Assembly: GCA_963849005.1 (NCBI GenBank)
Contig: CAWKGC010000022.1
Coordinates: 1 to 64,000, forward strand
Direction of reading: 5' to 3'
From: CAWKGC01 sp963849005
GTDB taxonomy: Bacteria > Pseudomonadota > Gammaproteobacteria > Burkholderiales > Usitatibacteraceae
Length of the DNA: 64,000 nt
The notes under the pieces were generated by a model. The model was not told where the DNA came from. It saw nothing but the letters and a program-made list of their open reading frames with translations, and searched no databases. Made by a program: the position numbers and the translations under genes. Positions 18,099 to 26,884 of this stretch are shown here, piece after piece; position 1 is the first letter of the stretch; each line of letters begins with the position of its first letter.

Positions 18099-18738
18099 TC
18101 AGGTGAAGATCCAGGGCTCGGCCCGCTTGCGCTTTTCCTCATAGGCGCGAATCGCGTCGGCGCGGCGCAGCGTGAGGCCGATCTCGTCCCAGCCGTTCAA
18201 CAGGCAGTCCTTGCGGAAGGTGTCGATCTCGAAATTCATCGTCTCGCCAGCCCGCCGTCTTCACCGTTTGCGCGGCAAGGTCGATGGTGATGCGGTAACC
18301 GGGGCTCGCGAGCACCTCGTTGAACAGGTGGTCGACCTGGAAGTCGAGCAGCTGGATGGCCAGCAGGCCGTTCTTGAAGCAGTTGTTGTAGAAGATGTCG
18401 GCGAAGGACGGCGCGACGATTGCCTTGAAGCCGTACTGCTGCAGCGCCCAGGGCGCGTGCTCGCGCGAAGATCCGCAGCCGAAATTCTTGCGCGCGAGCA
18501 GGATGCTGGCGCCCCTGTACATCGGCTGGTTCAGCACGAACTCCGCGTTGGGGCGGCGGCGCGTCAGGTCCATGCCCGGCTCCCCGGTGTCGAGGAAACG
18601 CCAGGCGTCGAACAGGTGCTCGCCGAAGCCGGTGCGCTTGATCGATTTCAGGAACTGCTTCGGGATGATCGCGTCCGTGTCGACGTTTTCACGGTCGAGC
18701 GGGGCCACCAGTCCGGTGAGCTGGGTGAACTTTTCCAT
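18099..18738 (-). CDS. leuD: 3-Isopropylmalate dehydratase small subunit LeuD (one frameshift)
   Basis: Swivelling small subunit that partners LeuC. The start MEKFTQLTGLVAPLDREN is at 18738. NVDTDAIIPKQFLK and NFGCGSSREHAPWAL are hallmark motifs. The frame changes near 18240. The second part (NFEIDTFRKDCLLNGWDEIG … EEKRKRAEPWIFT) continues to the stop at 18099. About 212 aa after repair, matching betaproteobacterial LeuD. Confidence 0.93.
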
Positions 18739-18746
18739 CTGGCGTG

Positions 18747-18866
18747 CTACTTGGCTGCCTTCTCGATGGCCTGGCCACCCTTCTGGATGTCCTTGCCTGC
18801 GCCTTCGATGGTGTTGCACCCGGCGAGAAACGCCACGGCGAGAAATGCGAAAAAGAGCTTGATCAT
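18747..18866 (-). CDS. Entericidin A/B family small lipoprotein
   Basis: 39 aa. MIKLFFAFLAVAFLAGC ends in a lipobox (LAGC), followed by NTIEGAGKDIQKGGQAIEKA, the mature sequence typical of entericidins with their GxGKDIQxGGxxI pattern. CGGAGG lies about 10 bp before the ATG. It sits between leuC (22 bp upstream) and leuD (8 bp downstream) on the same strand, so it should be on the leu transcript. Entericidins are small envelope lipoproteins linked in E. coli to stationary-phase lysis (EcnB) and its antidote (EcnA). The role here is not known. Confidence 0.88.
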   Translation of the reverse strand: MIKLFFAFLAVAFLAGCNTIEGAGKDIQKGGQAIEKAAK

Positions 18867-18888
18867 GACCTGTTGCCTCCGTTGGGGA

Positions 18889-20298
18889 TTAGTGGAGTTT
18901 CCGTACGTCTGCGAAGTGGCCGGCGATGGCTGCCGCCGCGGCCATCGCGGGACTCACCAGGTGGGTGCGCCCGCCCGCGCCCTGGCGTCCCTCGAAATTG
19001 CGGTTCGATGTCGAGGCGCAGCGCTCGCCCGGCGAGAGCTTGTCGTCGTTCATGCCCAGGCACATCGAGCAGCCCGGTTCGCGCCATTCGAAGCCGGCCG
19101 CAGTGAAGATCTTGTCGAGGCCTTCCTTCTCCGCCTGTTTTTTCACCAGGCCGGATCCCGGCACGACCAGCGCGAGCCGCACGTTGCCCGCGACGCGGCG
19201 GCCGCGCACGACCGAGGCGGCGATGCGCAGGTCCTCGATGCGCGAATTGGTGCAAGAGCCGATGAACACCTTGTCGATCGCGATCTCGCCGATCGGCGTG
19301 CGCGGCTCCAGTCCCATGTAGGTCAGCGCGCGTTCCATCGCTTCACGCCTGAGCGGATCTTTCTCCATTTCCGGGTCGGGTACCCGGCCCTCGATGCCGA
19401 CCACCATTTCCGGCGAAGTGCCCCAGGTCACCTGCGGGCTGAGTTGCGTGGCATCGATCTCGACGACGCGGTCGAACCGGGCCCCATCGTCGGAACAAAG
19501 GGTGCGCCAGTACGCCGCAGCGCGTTCGAACATCTCGCCAGCCGGCGCGAATGGCCGGCCGCGAAGATATTCGATGGTGCGATCGTCGACTGCGACCATG
19601 CCGGCGCGCGCGCCGGCCTCGATCGCCATGTTGCATACCGTCATGCGGCCTTCCATCGACAGCGCGCGGATGGTGGAACCGCCGAACTCGATCGCGTGCC
19701 CGGTGCCCCCGGCAGTGCCGATGCGGCCGATGATCGCGAGCACCACGTCCTTGGCGGACACTCCGGCGGGCGCCGCACCCTCGACCTTCACCAGCAGGGA
19801 CTTCGCCTTCTTCGTGACCAGGCATTGCGTGGCCATCACATGCTCGACTTCGCTCGTGCCGATGCCGAAAGCGAGGCAGGCGAAGGCCCCGTGGGTGCTG
19901 GTGTGCGAATCCCCGCAGACGACCGTCATGCCGGGCAGGGTCGCGCCCTGCTCCGGGCCGATCACGTGCACGATGCCCTGGCGCACGTCCTTCATCGGGA
20001 AGTACGTCGGCACCGCGAACTTCACCACGTTGGCGTCGAGCGTCTCGACCTGAAGGCGCGAAATCGGGTCGGTGATGCCCTGCTCGAGCGCCCTGGTCGG
20101 CACGTTGTGGTCGGCGGTCGCGACGATCGAGCCGATGCGCCAGGGCTTGCGCCCCGCGAGCGCGAGGCCGTCGAAGGCCTGCGGGCTGGTCACTTCATGC
20201 ACGAGATGGCGGTCGACATAGACGAGCGCGGTCCCGTCGCCGTCCTCATGGACGAGGTGCGACTCCCAGAGCTTGTCGTAAAGCGTGCGCGCGGTCAT
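18889..20298 (-). CDS. leuC: 3-Isopropylmalate dehydratase large subunit LeuC
   Basis: 469 aa aconitase-family protein with a 4Fe-4S cluster. It isomerises 2- to 3-isopropylmalate with LeuD. Cluster cysteines are in FIGSCTNSR and GCSMCLGMN. VVCGDSHTSTHGAFACLAFG is also diagnostic. Start MTARTLYDKLWESHLV at 20298. Frame intact. It leads leuC–entericidin–leuD–leuB–asd and has a TATAAT sequence about 40 bp upstream. Confidence 0.97.
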   Translation of the reverse strand: MTARTLYDKLWESHLVHEDGDGTALVYVDRHLVHEVTSPQAFDGLALAGRKPWRIGSIVATADHNVPTRALEQGITDPISRLQVETLDANVVKFAVPTYFPMKDVRQGIVHVIGPEQGATLPGMTVVCGDSHTSTHGAFACLAFGIGTSEVEHVMATQCLVTKKAKSLLVKVEGAAPAGVSAKDVVLAIIGRIGTAGGTGHAIEFGGSTIRALSMEGRMTVCNMAIEAGARAGMVAVDDRTIEYLRGRPFAPAGEMFERAAAYWRTLCSDDGARFDRVVEIDATQLSPQVTWGTSPEMVVGIEGRVPDPEMEKDPLRREAMERALTYMGLEPRTPIGEIAIDKVFIGSCTNSRIEDLRIAASVVRGRRVAGNVRLALVVPGSGLVKKQAEKEGLDKIFTAAGFEWREPGCSMCLGMNDDKLSPGERCASTSNRNFEGRQGAGGRTHLVSPAMAAAAAIAGHFADVRKLH

Positions 20299-20335
20299 GG
20301 TCGAAAGGCCGGATTGCTGCAGTGCAGAAAAAGGA

Positions 20336-20341
20336 ATTATA
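20336..20341 (-). promoter_or_regulatory. Consensus -10 hexamer upstream of leuC
   Basis: TATAAT on the minus strand in the 48-bp gap between the MFS gene and leuC, 38 bp before the leuC ATG. No convincing -35 box lies 16–18 bp further up, so the promoter call is tentative. Confidence 0.35.
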
Positions 20342-20346
20342 GCTGC

Positions 20347-21518
20347 TCAGCGCGATGCCGGGACCCGGCGGCCGCCCAGGCGCTTTTCGCCCAGCGCGAA
20401 AACGACGATCGCAAGCCCCGCCAGCGCGATCGCCGAGGACAGGCTGAAGGTCGCGGCCGCGCCCCAGCGCTCCCACATCGCGCCGCTGGCGAGCCCTCCC
20501 AGCGCCCCTCCCAGGCCCCACGACAGGCTGGTATAGAGCGCTTGCCCGCGCGTTTGCAGCCGCCCCTTGAAGCGCTCGTGGATGAGCGCCAGCGCCGTGG
20601 CGTGGTAGGTGCCGAAAGTGAACATGTGCAGCAGCTGGGCGAAGGCCTGCACCGCCACCAGGTCCGGAAGCCACGCGACCAGCTGGAATCGCACCGCAGT
20701 GACTGCGAAACTGAAGGTCCAGAGCTGGTAATGGGTGAAGCGGCGGAAGATCGCCGGCAGGACGAGGAACACGCCGATCTCGGCGATCACCGCGAGCGAA
20801 GACAGGACGCCGACGCCGGTCTTCGAATAGCCGTGCTCGACGAGGTAGATCGGATAGAAGGCGAACATCGCGCCCTGCGAGGCGCACATCAGGAAGCAGG
20901 CGGCGAAAATCGCGACCACGTCGCGGCGACGGAAGAGTGCTGCGATCGGCAGGCGGTCGTGCTCGTGCGGCTCGGCGGTGCGCTCTGGAAGCGCGAACGC
21001 GGTCGCGCAGGTGATCGCCATCAGCACCGCGACCATCGGCACCAGCCAGGCAATCGCCACGGAATCGAGCACGATGCCGGCGCCGACCACGGCGACGATG
21101 TAACCGCCCGAGCCCCACGCGCGGATCCGCCCGTAGCGGCCGGCATCCCCGCCCAGCCAGTCCATCACCGCCGCCTCGAAGAGCGGCATCGCCGCCGACC
21201 AGAAGATCGCCATCAGCGCGATCACCGCGAACAGCCACCAGAAACCCGTGCCGAAGAATGCGCCGAGGAACGCGAGGGTCGCGGCCAGGTAGGCCCAGCG
21301 GATGATCGCCACGCGCCGCCCGCTCGCGTCCGACAGCCACCCCCACAGGTTGGGAGTGACGACGCGCACGCATGCACCAGCGACATCAGCACGGCGATCT
21401 CCGCCGGGGAATGCCCGAGCGACTGCAGGTAAAGCGAGAAGAAGGTCGCGAAAACGCCGAGGAAGGCGAAGTACGCGAAGTAGAAGCCCGACAGTCGCCA
21501 GTACGGGACCGGGTGCAT
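20347..21518 (-). CDS. MFS transporter, HcaT/PPP-like (one frameshift)
   Basis: About 390 aa with around 12 membrane segments. MHPVPYWRLSGFYFAYFAFL and SLYLQSLGHSPAEIAVLMSL open it in one frame. A break near 21370, in a GCGC run, leads into VVTPNLWGWLSDASGRR, the loop 2–3 MFS signature, and the rest to the stop at 20347. The overall pattern is that of the 3-phenylpropionate/nucleoside-symporter-like MFS group. The substrate cannot be told. It starts 14 bp after aroC, and leuC follows. Confidence 0.82.
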
Positions 21519-21532
21519 CGCCGCCCGGCGCT

Positions 21533-22697
21533 TCAGGCTTCTTCCGGGTCGGGGTTCTCGAGCGCGCCGCCCGCCTTGCCGGGCGCCGCGGCGCCGGCGG
21601 GCGCGGCCGCCGCAACGCGAGGCGCGCCGACCACCACATCGGCGTTCTGCGCGCGATGGCGCAGCGCGTGGTCGATCAGCACGAGGGCCAGCATCGCTTC
21701 CGCAATCGGCGTGGCGCGGATTCCGACGCACGGATCGTGACGGCCATGCGTCTCGATCACCGCCGGGTTGCCCGCGGTATCGATGGTGCGTCGCGGCAGG
21801 CGGATGCTCGAGGTCGGCTTGATCGCGATCGCGACCGTCACGTCCTGACCGGTGGAAATGCCGCCGAGGATGCCGCCCGCATTGTTGGAAAGGAATCCCT
21901 CCGGTGTCATCTCGTCGCCGTGCTCGGTGCCGCGCTGCTCGACCGAGCGGAAGCCCGCGCCGATCTCCACGCCCTTCACCGCGTTGATGCCCATCATCGC
22001 CTGCGCGATGTCGGCGTCGAGCCGGCCATAGAGCGGCTCGCCCCAGCCGGGGGGAACGCCGCTCGCCACCACTTCGACGCGCGCGCCGCACGACTCTCCC
22101 GACTTGCGCAGGCGGTCCATGAACGCTTCCAGGCCCGCGCACCACTTCGTCATTGGCGGCGAAGAACGGATTGTCGTGGACGTGCGCCCAGTCCTTGAAC
22201 GCAATGCGCTCCGTGCCAAGCTGCGTCAGGTGGCCGCGGATCTCGATCGCGAAGCGTTCGCGCAGCCACTTCTTCGCGATCGCGCCGGCCGCGACCGCCG
22301 GTGCGGTCAGCCGTGCCGACGACCGGCCGCCGCCGCGCGGATCGCGCAGGCCGTATTTCTGCAGGTAGGTGTAGTCGGCGTGGCCGGGGCGGAAGCTCTC
22401 CGCGATCTTCGTGTAGTCCTTGCTGCGCTGGTCCTCATTGCGGATGAGCAAGGCGATCGGCGTGCCGGTGGTGCGGCCTTCGTGCACGCCGGAAAGGATC
22501 TCGACCTTGTCTTCTTCCTTGCGCTGCGTGACGTGGCGCGAGGTGCCGGGCTTGCGGCGGTCGAGGTCGCCTTGCAGGTCGGCCTCCGAGAGCGCCATGC
22601 CGGGCGGGCAGCCGTCGACCACGCAGCCGATCGCCGGGCCGTGCGATTCGCCGAAGGTGGTGACGGTGAAGAGGGTGCCGAGGGTGTTGCCGGACAT
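21533..22697 (-). CDS. aroC: Chorismate synthase AroC (one frameshift)
   Basis: Converts EPSP to chorismate using reduced FMN, the last step of the shikimate pathway. MSGNTLGTLFTVTTFGESHG, then GCPPGMALSE, RKPGTSRHVTQRKEEDKVEI and RPGHADYTYLQKYG are family signatures. A break near 22136, where a GC pair appears lost from a GCGC run, leads into AGLEAFMDRLRKSG. The FMN-site stretch SNNAGGILGGISTGQD and the C-terminus follow to 21533. About 387 aa after repair, slightly longer than average because of an Ala/Gly-rich tail. Confidence 0.94.
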
Positions 22698-22750
22698 CGC
22701 GCATTGGCCCGCTGTTTTGAGCCAAATTCTAGCATGCAGCCCCGCGCGCC

Positions 22751-24133
22751 TCAGGGGCGGCGATCGTCCTGCGGCGGTTCGGGAGGCGCCTTCATTTGCC
22801 GCGACAGTCCCCACGCCATCGCCGCGAGCAGCAGCACCGCTCCCGCCAGCAAGCCCCAGAGGATTGCGCGCTTGCGGTCGAGGCTGCGCAACCATTCCAT
22901 CCCGGGCGCCGGCACGTCGACGGCGTTCTCCATGACGGGGCCGAGTGTGGCCTCGGGAAGCGCGAACTCCGCGCCGGGCTTGTAACCCGGAACGAGGTTG
23001 GCGATACCGTAGTCGGCCGCCTCGATCGCCGCGCGGCCGAACGCAAGCACATACGGCCCCGGGCCGCGCGCCGCGAACACGAGTTGCTGCGGCGACCAGC
23101 CCAGTTCGAGCGTGACCGTTCCCGATCCGGCGCCGCCGCCACGCTGGTCGAACTTCACGCGCCAGTAACGGTCGGTGCGGCGCGGGATCGCGAAAGGCGG
23201 CGAGACCACTTCCTCGCCGTCCCTCACCAGGCGATACGCGGTTGCGCTTGCGACAGATCGCCAATCGCTCTTCGCGTCCTCGCGAGCGGCCACCGACAGG
23301 GGCGCCACGGTGTTGGGCTGCGGAAGCCGGACCTGGACGCGTTCCACCGGCACGCGCGCGTTCGCGTCGAACAGGAACTCGCCATCGCGCGCGCCGGCGG
23401 TCCCTGCCACCGACAAGACCTGCATCGGCCGCTCGGGCACCGGCGGCGCGAGTTCCGCTTCGACGGAGGTGATCGCCAGCGGCTCGCCCAGGATGGTGAA
23501 ACGCAGGTAGCGTGCCTTGAGCGGCGCGAGTTCGAAGCGATCCTGGCGCAGTCGTGCGTCGGCCTGGACCAGCTCCACAAGCGGCGCGCCCGGGGACACC
23601 TGCCGCCACGATGACAGGTCGTCGCTCGCGTCGATGCGCACGCGGGTCACGACACCCGCGGCGGGTGCCATCCACGCGAATCGCAGGGCCTTGATGTCCT
23701 TGCCGAGTTGGCTCGCATCGGCAATCCAGGTGTTGGTCCGGGACTTGGCCGCGACGGCCTTGCCGCCGGCGGTCAGTTGGACCAGCGTGCCGTCGGCGCG
23801 CTGCCGGATGCGCAGGTCAAGCCTTTCGACAGGCGCGTTCACAGCCGGCGCCGGCAAGGCAAACAGCGGCAAGGCGAGCCACTCCGGAATCGCCACCGGC
23901 AAGGGCGACTTGCCCGTGAACGCAAACGGCAACTTCTCCCCGTGCGCATTGAACAGGCGCAGGTCGCCGAGATCGGCGCGGTGGGCTCCGCGATAGACCG
24001 CAAGCGGCAGCGCGATGCGCTGCAGCCCGTCGGCGCCTGCCGGCTGCACGGGAATGTTGAAACGGAACTCCTTTGCGGATTCGCCGAACACCGGATTCGC
24101 CAGCGCGCATGCAAGAAAGACGATCGCCCTCAC
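22751..24133 (-). CDS. DUF3999 family protein with signal peptide and C-terminal membrane anchor
   Basis: 460 aa. GTG start at 24133, overlapping the DUF2339 stop as GTGA. An N-terminal leader (AIVFLACALANPVFG) precedes a long beta-rich periplasmic region with discoidin-like segments (APLKARYLRFTILGE). One transmembrane helix (ILWGLLAGAVLLLAAMAWGL) and a short Pro-rich cytoplasmic tail end the protein. This layout and its position beside DUF2339 mark the DUF3999 family. Function unknown. It is likely a partner of the polytopic DUF2339 protein. Confidence 0.8.
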   Translation of the reverse strand: MRAIVFLACALANPVFGESAKEFRFNIPVQPAGADGLQRIALPLAVYRGAHRADLGDLRLFNAHGEKLPFAFTGKSPLPVAIPEWLALPLFALPAPAVNAPVERLDLRIRQRADGTLVQLTAGGKAVAAKSRTNTWIADASQLGKDIKALRFAWMAPAAGVVTRVRIDASDDLSSWRQVSPGAPLVELVQADARLRQDRFELAPLKARYLRFTILGEPLAITSVEAELAPPVPERPMQVLSVAGTAGARDGEFLFDANARVPVERVQVRLPQPNTVAPLSVAAREDAKSDWRSVASATAYRLVRDGEEVVSPPFAIPRRTDRYWRVKFDQRGGGAGSGTVTLELGWSPQQLVFAARGPGPYVLAFGRAAIEAADYGIANLVPGYKPGAEFALPEATLGPVMENAVDVPAPGMEWLRSLDRKRAILWGLLAGAVLLLAAMAWGLSRQMKAPPEPPQDDRRP

Positions 24134-26868
24134 GATGCCTGCTCCTCGCGCGGCGGAACCGGCGCGAAATAGCCCACCACCAGCATCAGCACGCCGACGC
24201 CGATGAAGGACACGATGCGCTCCACACCTCCAAGCCGCGAGAAATCGACCAGCGCCAGCTTGGCCACCACCACCACCATCAACGCCGCGCCGGCCACCCA
24301 TACGGCGCGCTTGCGCTTGCGCGTGGCCGTGAACATCAGCACCAGGGCGAGCACCGTCCAGGAGATCGACAGCGCGGCCTGCACCAGCACCGAGTGCAGC
24401 ATGGTGTCGAGGCGATACGGGATGTCGGCCCAATGGTGGATCGTCCTGAGCAGCACGCCATTCAGCCAGGCGAAGACCGAGGCCGCCAGCCCCACGCGCC
24501 ACGCCTGCACCCCGAACGGCAGGGCCATGTCGGTGCGCCGGAGGGCAAGAGCCCATGCGGCGATCGCCCCGTAGCCGAGCAAGTGGCCGAGGTCGATCGC
24601 GTTGAGCATCGGCAGGTAGGGCAAGGGCGCGCTGCGCCCGTCGTGCGACAGGTTTGCGTAAAAGGTCCATAGCCAAAGCAGGATGGCGATGGGCGCGGCG
24701 GCGCCCAGCAGGTACGCACCGGGCTGGCTCACGATCGGCCAGCGCAGGCGCAACGGCTGCGACGACATCGCGACGAGCAGCAAGGCGGGCACGAGCATCG
24801 CGGCCGCGATCGACCAGGCACTGTGCCGCAGGCCCTCCGAGCCGGCCAGCCAATGCAATTCCCAGGCGCCGATCGCCGCAAGGAGGAGCGCGCTCCCGGC
24901 ATGCAGCGCAGCGGCCGAACCCGGCGTGAACTCGGAATCGAGACGCTTCAACAAGAGGACCTGCGCGACCAGCGCGAATGGCCACGCGACCCAGCCTCCA
25001 TCGGCGAGCAGGCTGCGATCGAGCAGGGGATAGAACCACGCCAGAAGGACGAGCGCTGGCAGCAGGGCCTGCACCGGCCAAAGCGCATGGCACCAGTCCA
25101 GGCGCCGCCTGAGGAAGCCGAATGCGACGGCGGTCGTGCCGACCAGCGCGGTCGCTGCCGCCAGTTTCCACCGCTCGGCGAGGAACAGGTCGATCTCGCG
25201 CAGCGCGCCCGCAAGCCACCAACCGATGCCCCAGATGAACAGGACCGGCACGGCCGCGCGCTCGAGCCGGTTCGCCTTCTCGCCAAGGCGCTCGATGATC
25301 CGCGACGATCCCAGTCCGGCGAAAGCGAGCAGCACGGCGCCGACGAAATGACCGTTGGCGATGGCATGCGCCGCATCGCGATAGGTGAGCCCGTCAAGGA
25401 AGAACGCGCCTCCCGCAAGCTGCAACAGCACGCCGAACGCCCTTGCCAGCGCCCTGCCCTGGCGCGCGCCGACCCAGACGATGCCCAATCCTTCCAGCGC
25501 CCACGCGGCCGACGTCCAGCGGGCATCGAGCGCCAGTGGGATCGCGAGCGTGGCGAAGACGACCCCGAGAGCGAGGAAGCTCTCGACGAGCAGGCGCAGT
25601 TCGTCGCGGCGGCGCCGGTAGAGCGCGAAGCCCAGCGCGAGATAGAACGCGGAAAGCGCGACGGCCGTCCAGGCAAGGCCGAACTCGGTGCCATGCACCA
25701 TTGCCGCCTGCAGCCCGAAGGCCAGCAGGGGATTGCCGAAGATCAACGTGCCATCGACATAGTGCGTGAGCCGTGGCGCCTCCCGGCTCGCGTAGAGCAC
25801 GGCGATTGCGACATAGAAGAGGAAGAAAAGCGCGAGGAAGGCTTGGCACGAAACGAACAGCGCGTCCCGATAGGCGTGCGTCCCCCACGCCAGCGCCAGG
25901 ACCCCCGTGAAGATGAAGCCGAGCAGGTTGAGCGGCCGCCATGCCTTGAACCACGCCATCGCCAGGATCGCCGCATTCAGCACCGCGAAATAGCCGAACA
26001 GCGCGATGTGGTTGCCGCCGCCAGTCGAGGCGAGCAGCGGCGCGAGGAAACCGCCCGCGCTGCCGAACGCGGCGAGCGCCTGCGAATCCTGCTTCACTGC
26101 CAGGATTGCCGCGAGCGCGGCGATCGCGGCCAGCAGGACGAAGGCTGCCGGGCCCGGCACGAGCCCGTAGAGCCGGAATGCGCCGAACACCGTGAGGTAG
26201 AGCAGGCCGACGCCCGCACCTTGCAGCGTCAGGGCATAGGCGCTTCGGGAACCGCGCAGCCGCCACCCGACCACGAGCAACGCAATCGCGCCTGCAGCCA
26301 CCGAAGCCAGCCTGAGTTCGATCGGAAACAGCTCACGGTCGGCGGCGTACTTGACGAGAAATGCCACGCCAATGAACAGGATCACTACGCCGACGCGCGC
26401 AATCGTATTGCCGCCGGTGAACCAGGCGACGATCGCATTCGGCTTGGCCGGCTCCAGCGGCTGAGCGCGTCGCATTGCCTGCGCAGCGGGTGCGGCTTCA
26501 GGAGTCCCGGATACTGCAATCGCGGTCTCGCGCATCGCCGCAGCCATGGGCGGAACGTCGGGCAGCCCGGCGGCCGGCTCGGCACTCTCGATCGCGGGTG
26601 CGCCCCCGGGCTCCTCCATTCGGGCTGGCCGGGCCAGTTGCCGCTCGAGCAAGGCGAGGCGTTGTTCCACGGCAGCCAGGCGCGACTCCAGTGTTTTCGG
26701 GCCGGCGGCAGGAAGGGCCGTGCTTGCCGGCGTCGGTCCCTTGCCCTTGGAGAATGCCTTGAACACCATGCCCGCAAACCAGCCGAGGACCGCGCCGGTC
26801 ACGGCCCCCTGCAGGCCGTTCACCATCGCGCCAAGAACCGCTCCCGCCAGCAGGCCGACCAGCCACAT
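24130..26868 (-). CDS. DUF2339 family large polytopic membrane protein
   Basis: 912 aa. ATG 26868 follows AGGGGAGGAACC, a strong ribosome site. A glycine-rich N-terminal helix (MWLVGLLAGAVLGAMVNGL) is followed by a cytoplasmic stretch with a short coiled coil (RLAAVEQRLALLERQLA). About 20–25 hydrophobic helices then run to the C-terminus, and NTIARVGVVILFIGVAFLVK starts the membrane block. That matches DUF2339. Frame intact, unusual for such a long gene in this window. Coupled to DUF3999 by GTGA. No biochemical role can be assigned. Confidence 0.83.
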   Translation of the reverse strand: MWLVGLLAGAVLGAMVNGLQGAVTGAVLGWFAGMVFKAFSKGKGPTPASTALPAAGPKTLESRLAAVEQRLALLERQLARPARMEEPGGAPAIESAEPAAGLPDVPPMAAAMRETAIAVSGTPEAAPAAQAMRRAQPLEPAKPNAIVAWFTGGNTIARVGVVILFIGVAFLVKYAADRELFPIELRLASVAAGAIALLVVGWRLRGSRSAYALTLQGAGVGLLYLTVFGAFRLYGLVPGPAAFVLLAAIAALAAILAVKQDSQALAAFGSAGGFLAPLLASTGGGNHIALFGYFAVLNAAILAMAWFKAWRPLNLLGFIFTGVLALAWGTHAYRDALFVSCQAFLALFFLFYVAIAVLYASREAPRLTHYVDGTLIFGNPLLAFGLQAAMVHGTEFGLAWTAVALSAFYLALGFALYRRRRDELRLLVESFLALGVVFATLAIPLALDARWTSAAWALEGLGIVWVGARQGRALARAFGVLLQLAGGAFFLDGLTYRDAAHAIANGHFVGAVLLAFAGLGSSRIIERLGEKANRLERAAVPVLFIWGIGWWLAGALREIDLFLAERWKLAAATALVGTTAVAFGFLRRRLDWCHALWPVQALLPALVLLAWFYPLLDRSLLADGGWVAWPFALVAQVLLLKRLDSEFTPGSAAALHAGSALLLAAIGAWELHWLAGSEGLRHSAWSIAAAMLVPALLLVAMSSQPLRLRWPIVSQPGAYLLGAAAPIAILLWLWTFYANLSHDGRSAPLPYLPMLNAIDLGHLLGYGAIAAWALALRRTDMALPFGVQAWRVGLAASVFAWLNGVLLRTIHHWADIPYRLDTMLHSVLVQAALSISWTVLALVLMFTATRKRKRAVWVAGAALMVVVVAKLALVDFSRLGGVERIVSFIGVGVLMLVVGYFAPVPPREEQAS

Positions 26869-26884
26869 GGTTCCTCCCCTCGCG

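Noticed and set aside
15885..18290. 801-codon plus-strand open frame
   Set aside because: Shadow of asd and leuB on the other strand; no start context or recognisable protein.
18172..21432. 1,086-codon plus-strand open frame opposite leuD–leuC–MFS
   Set aside because: Antisense shadow of well-supported leu genes; low-complexity composition and no motif.
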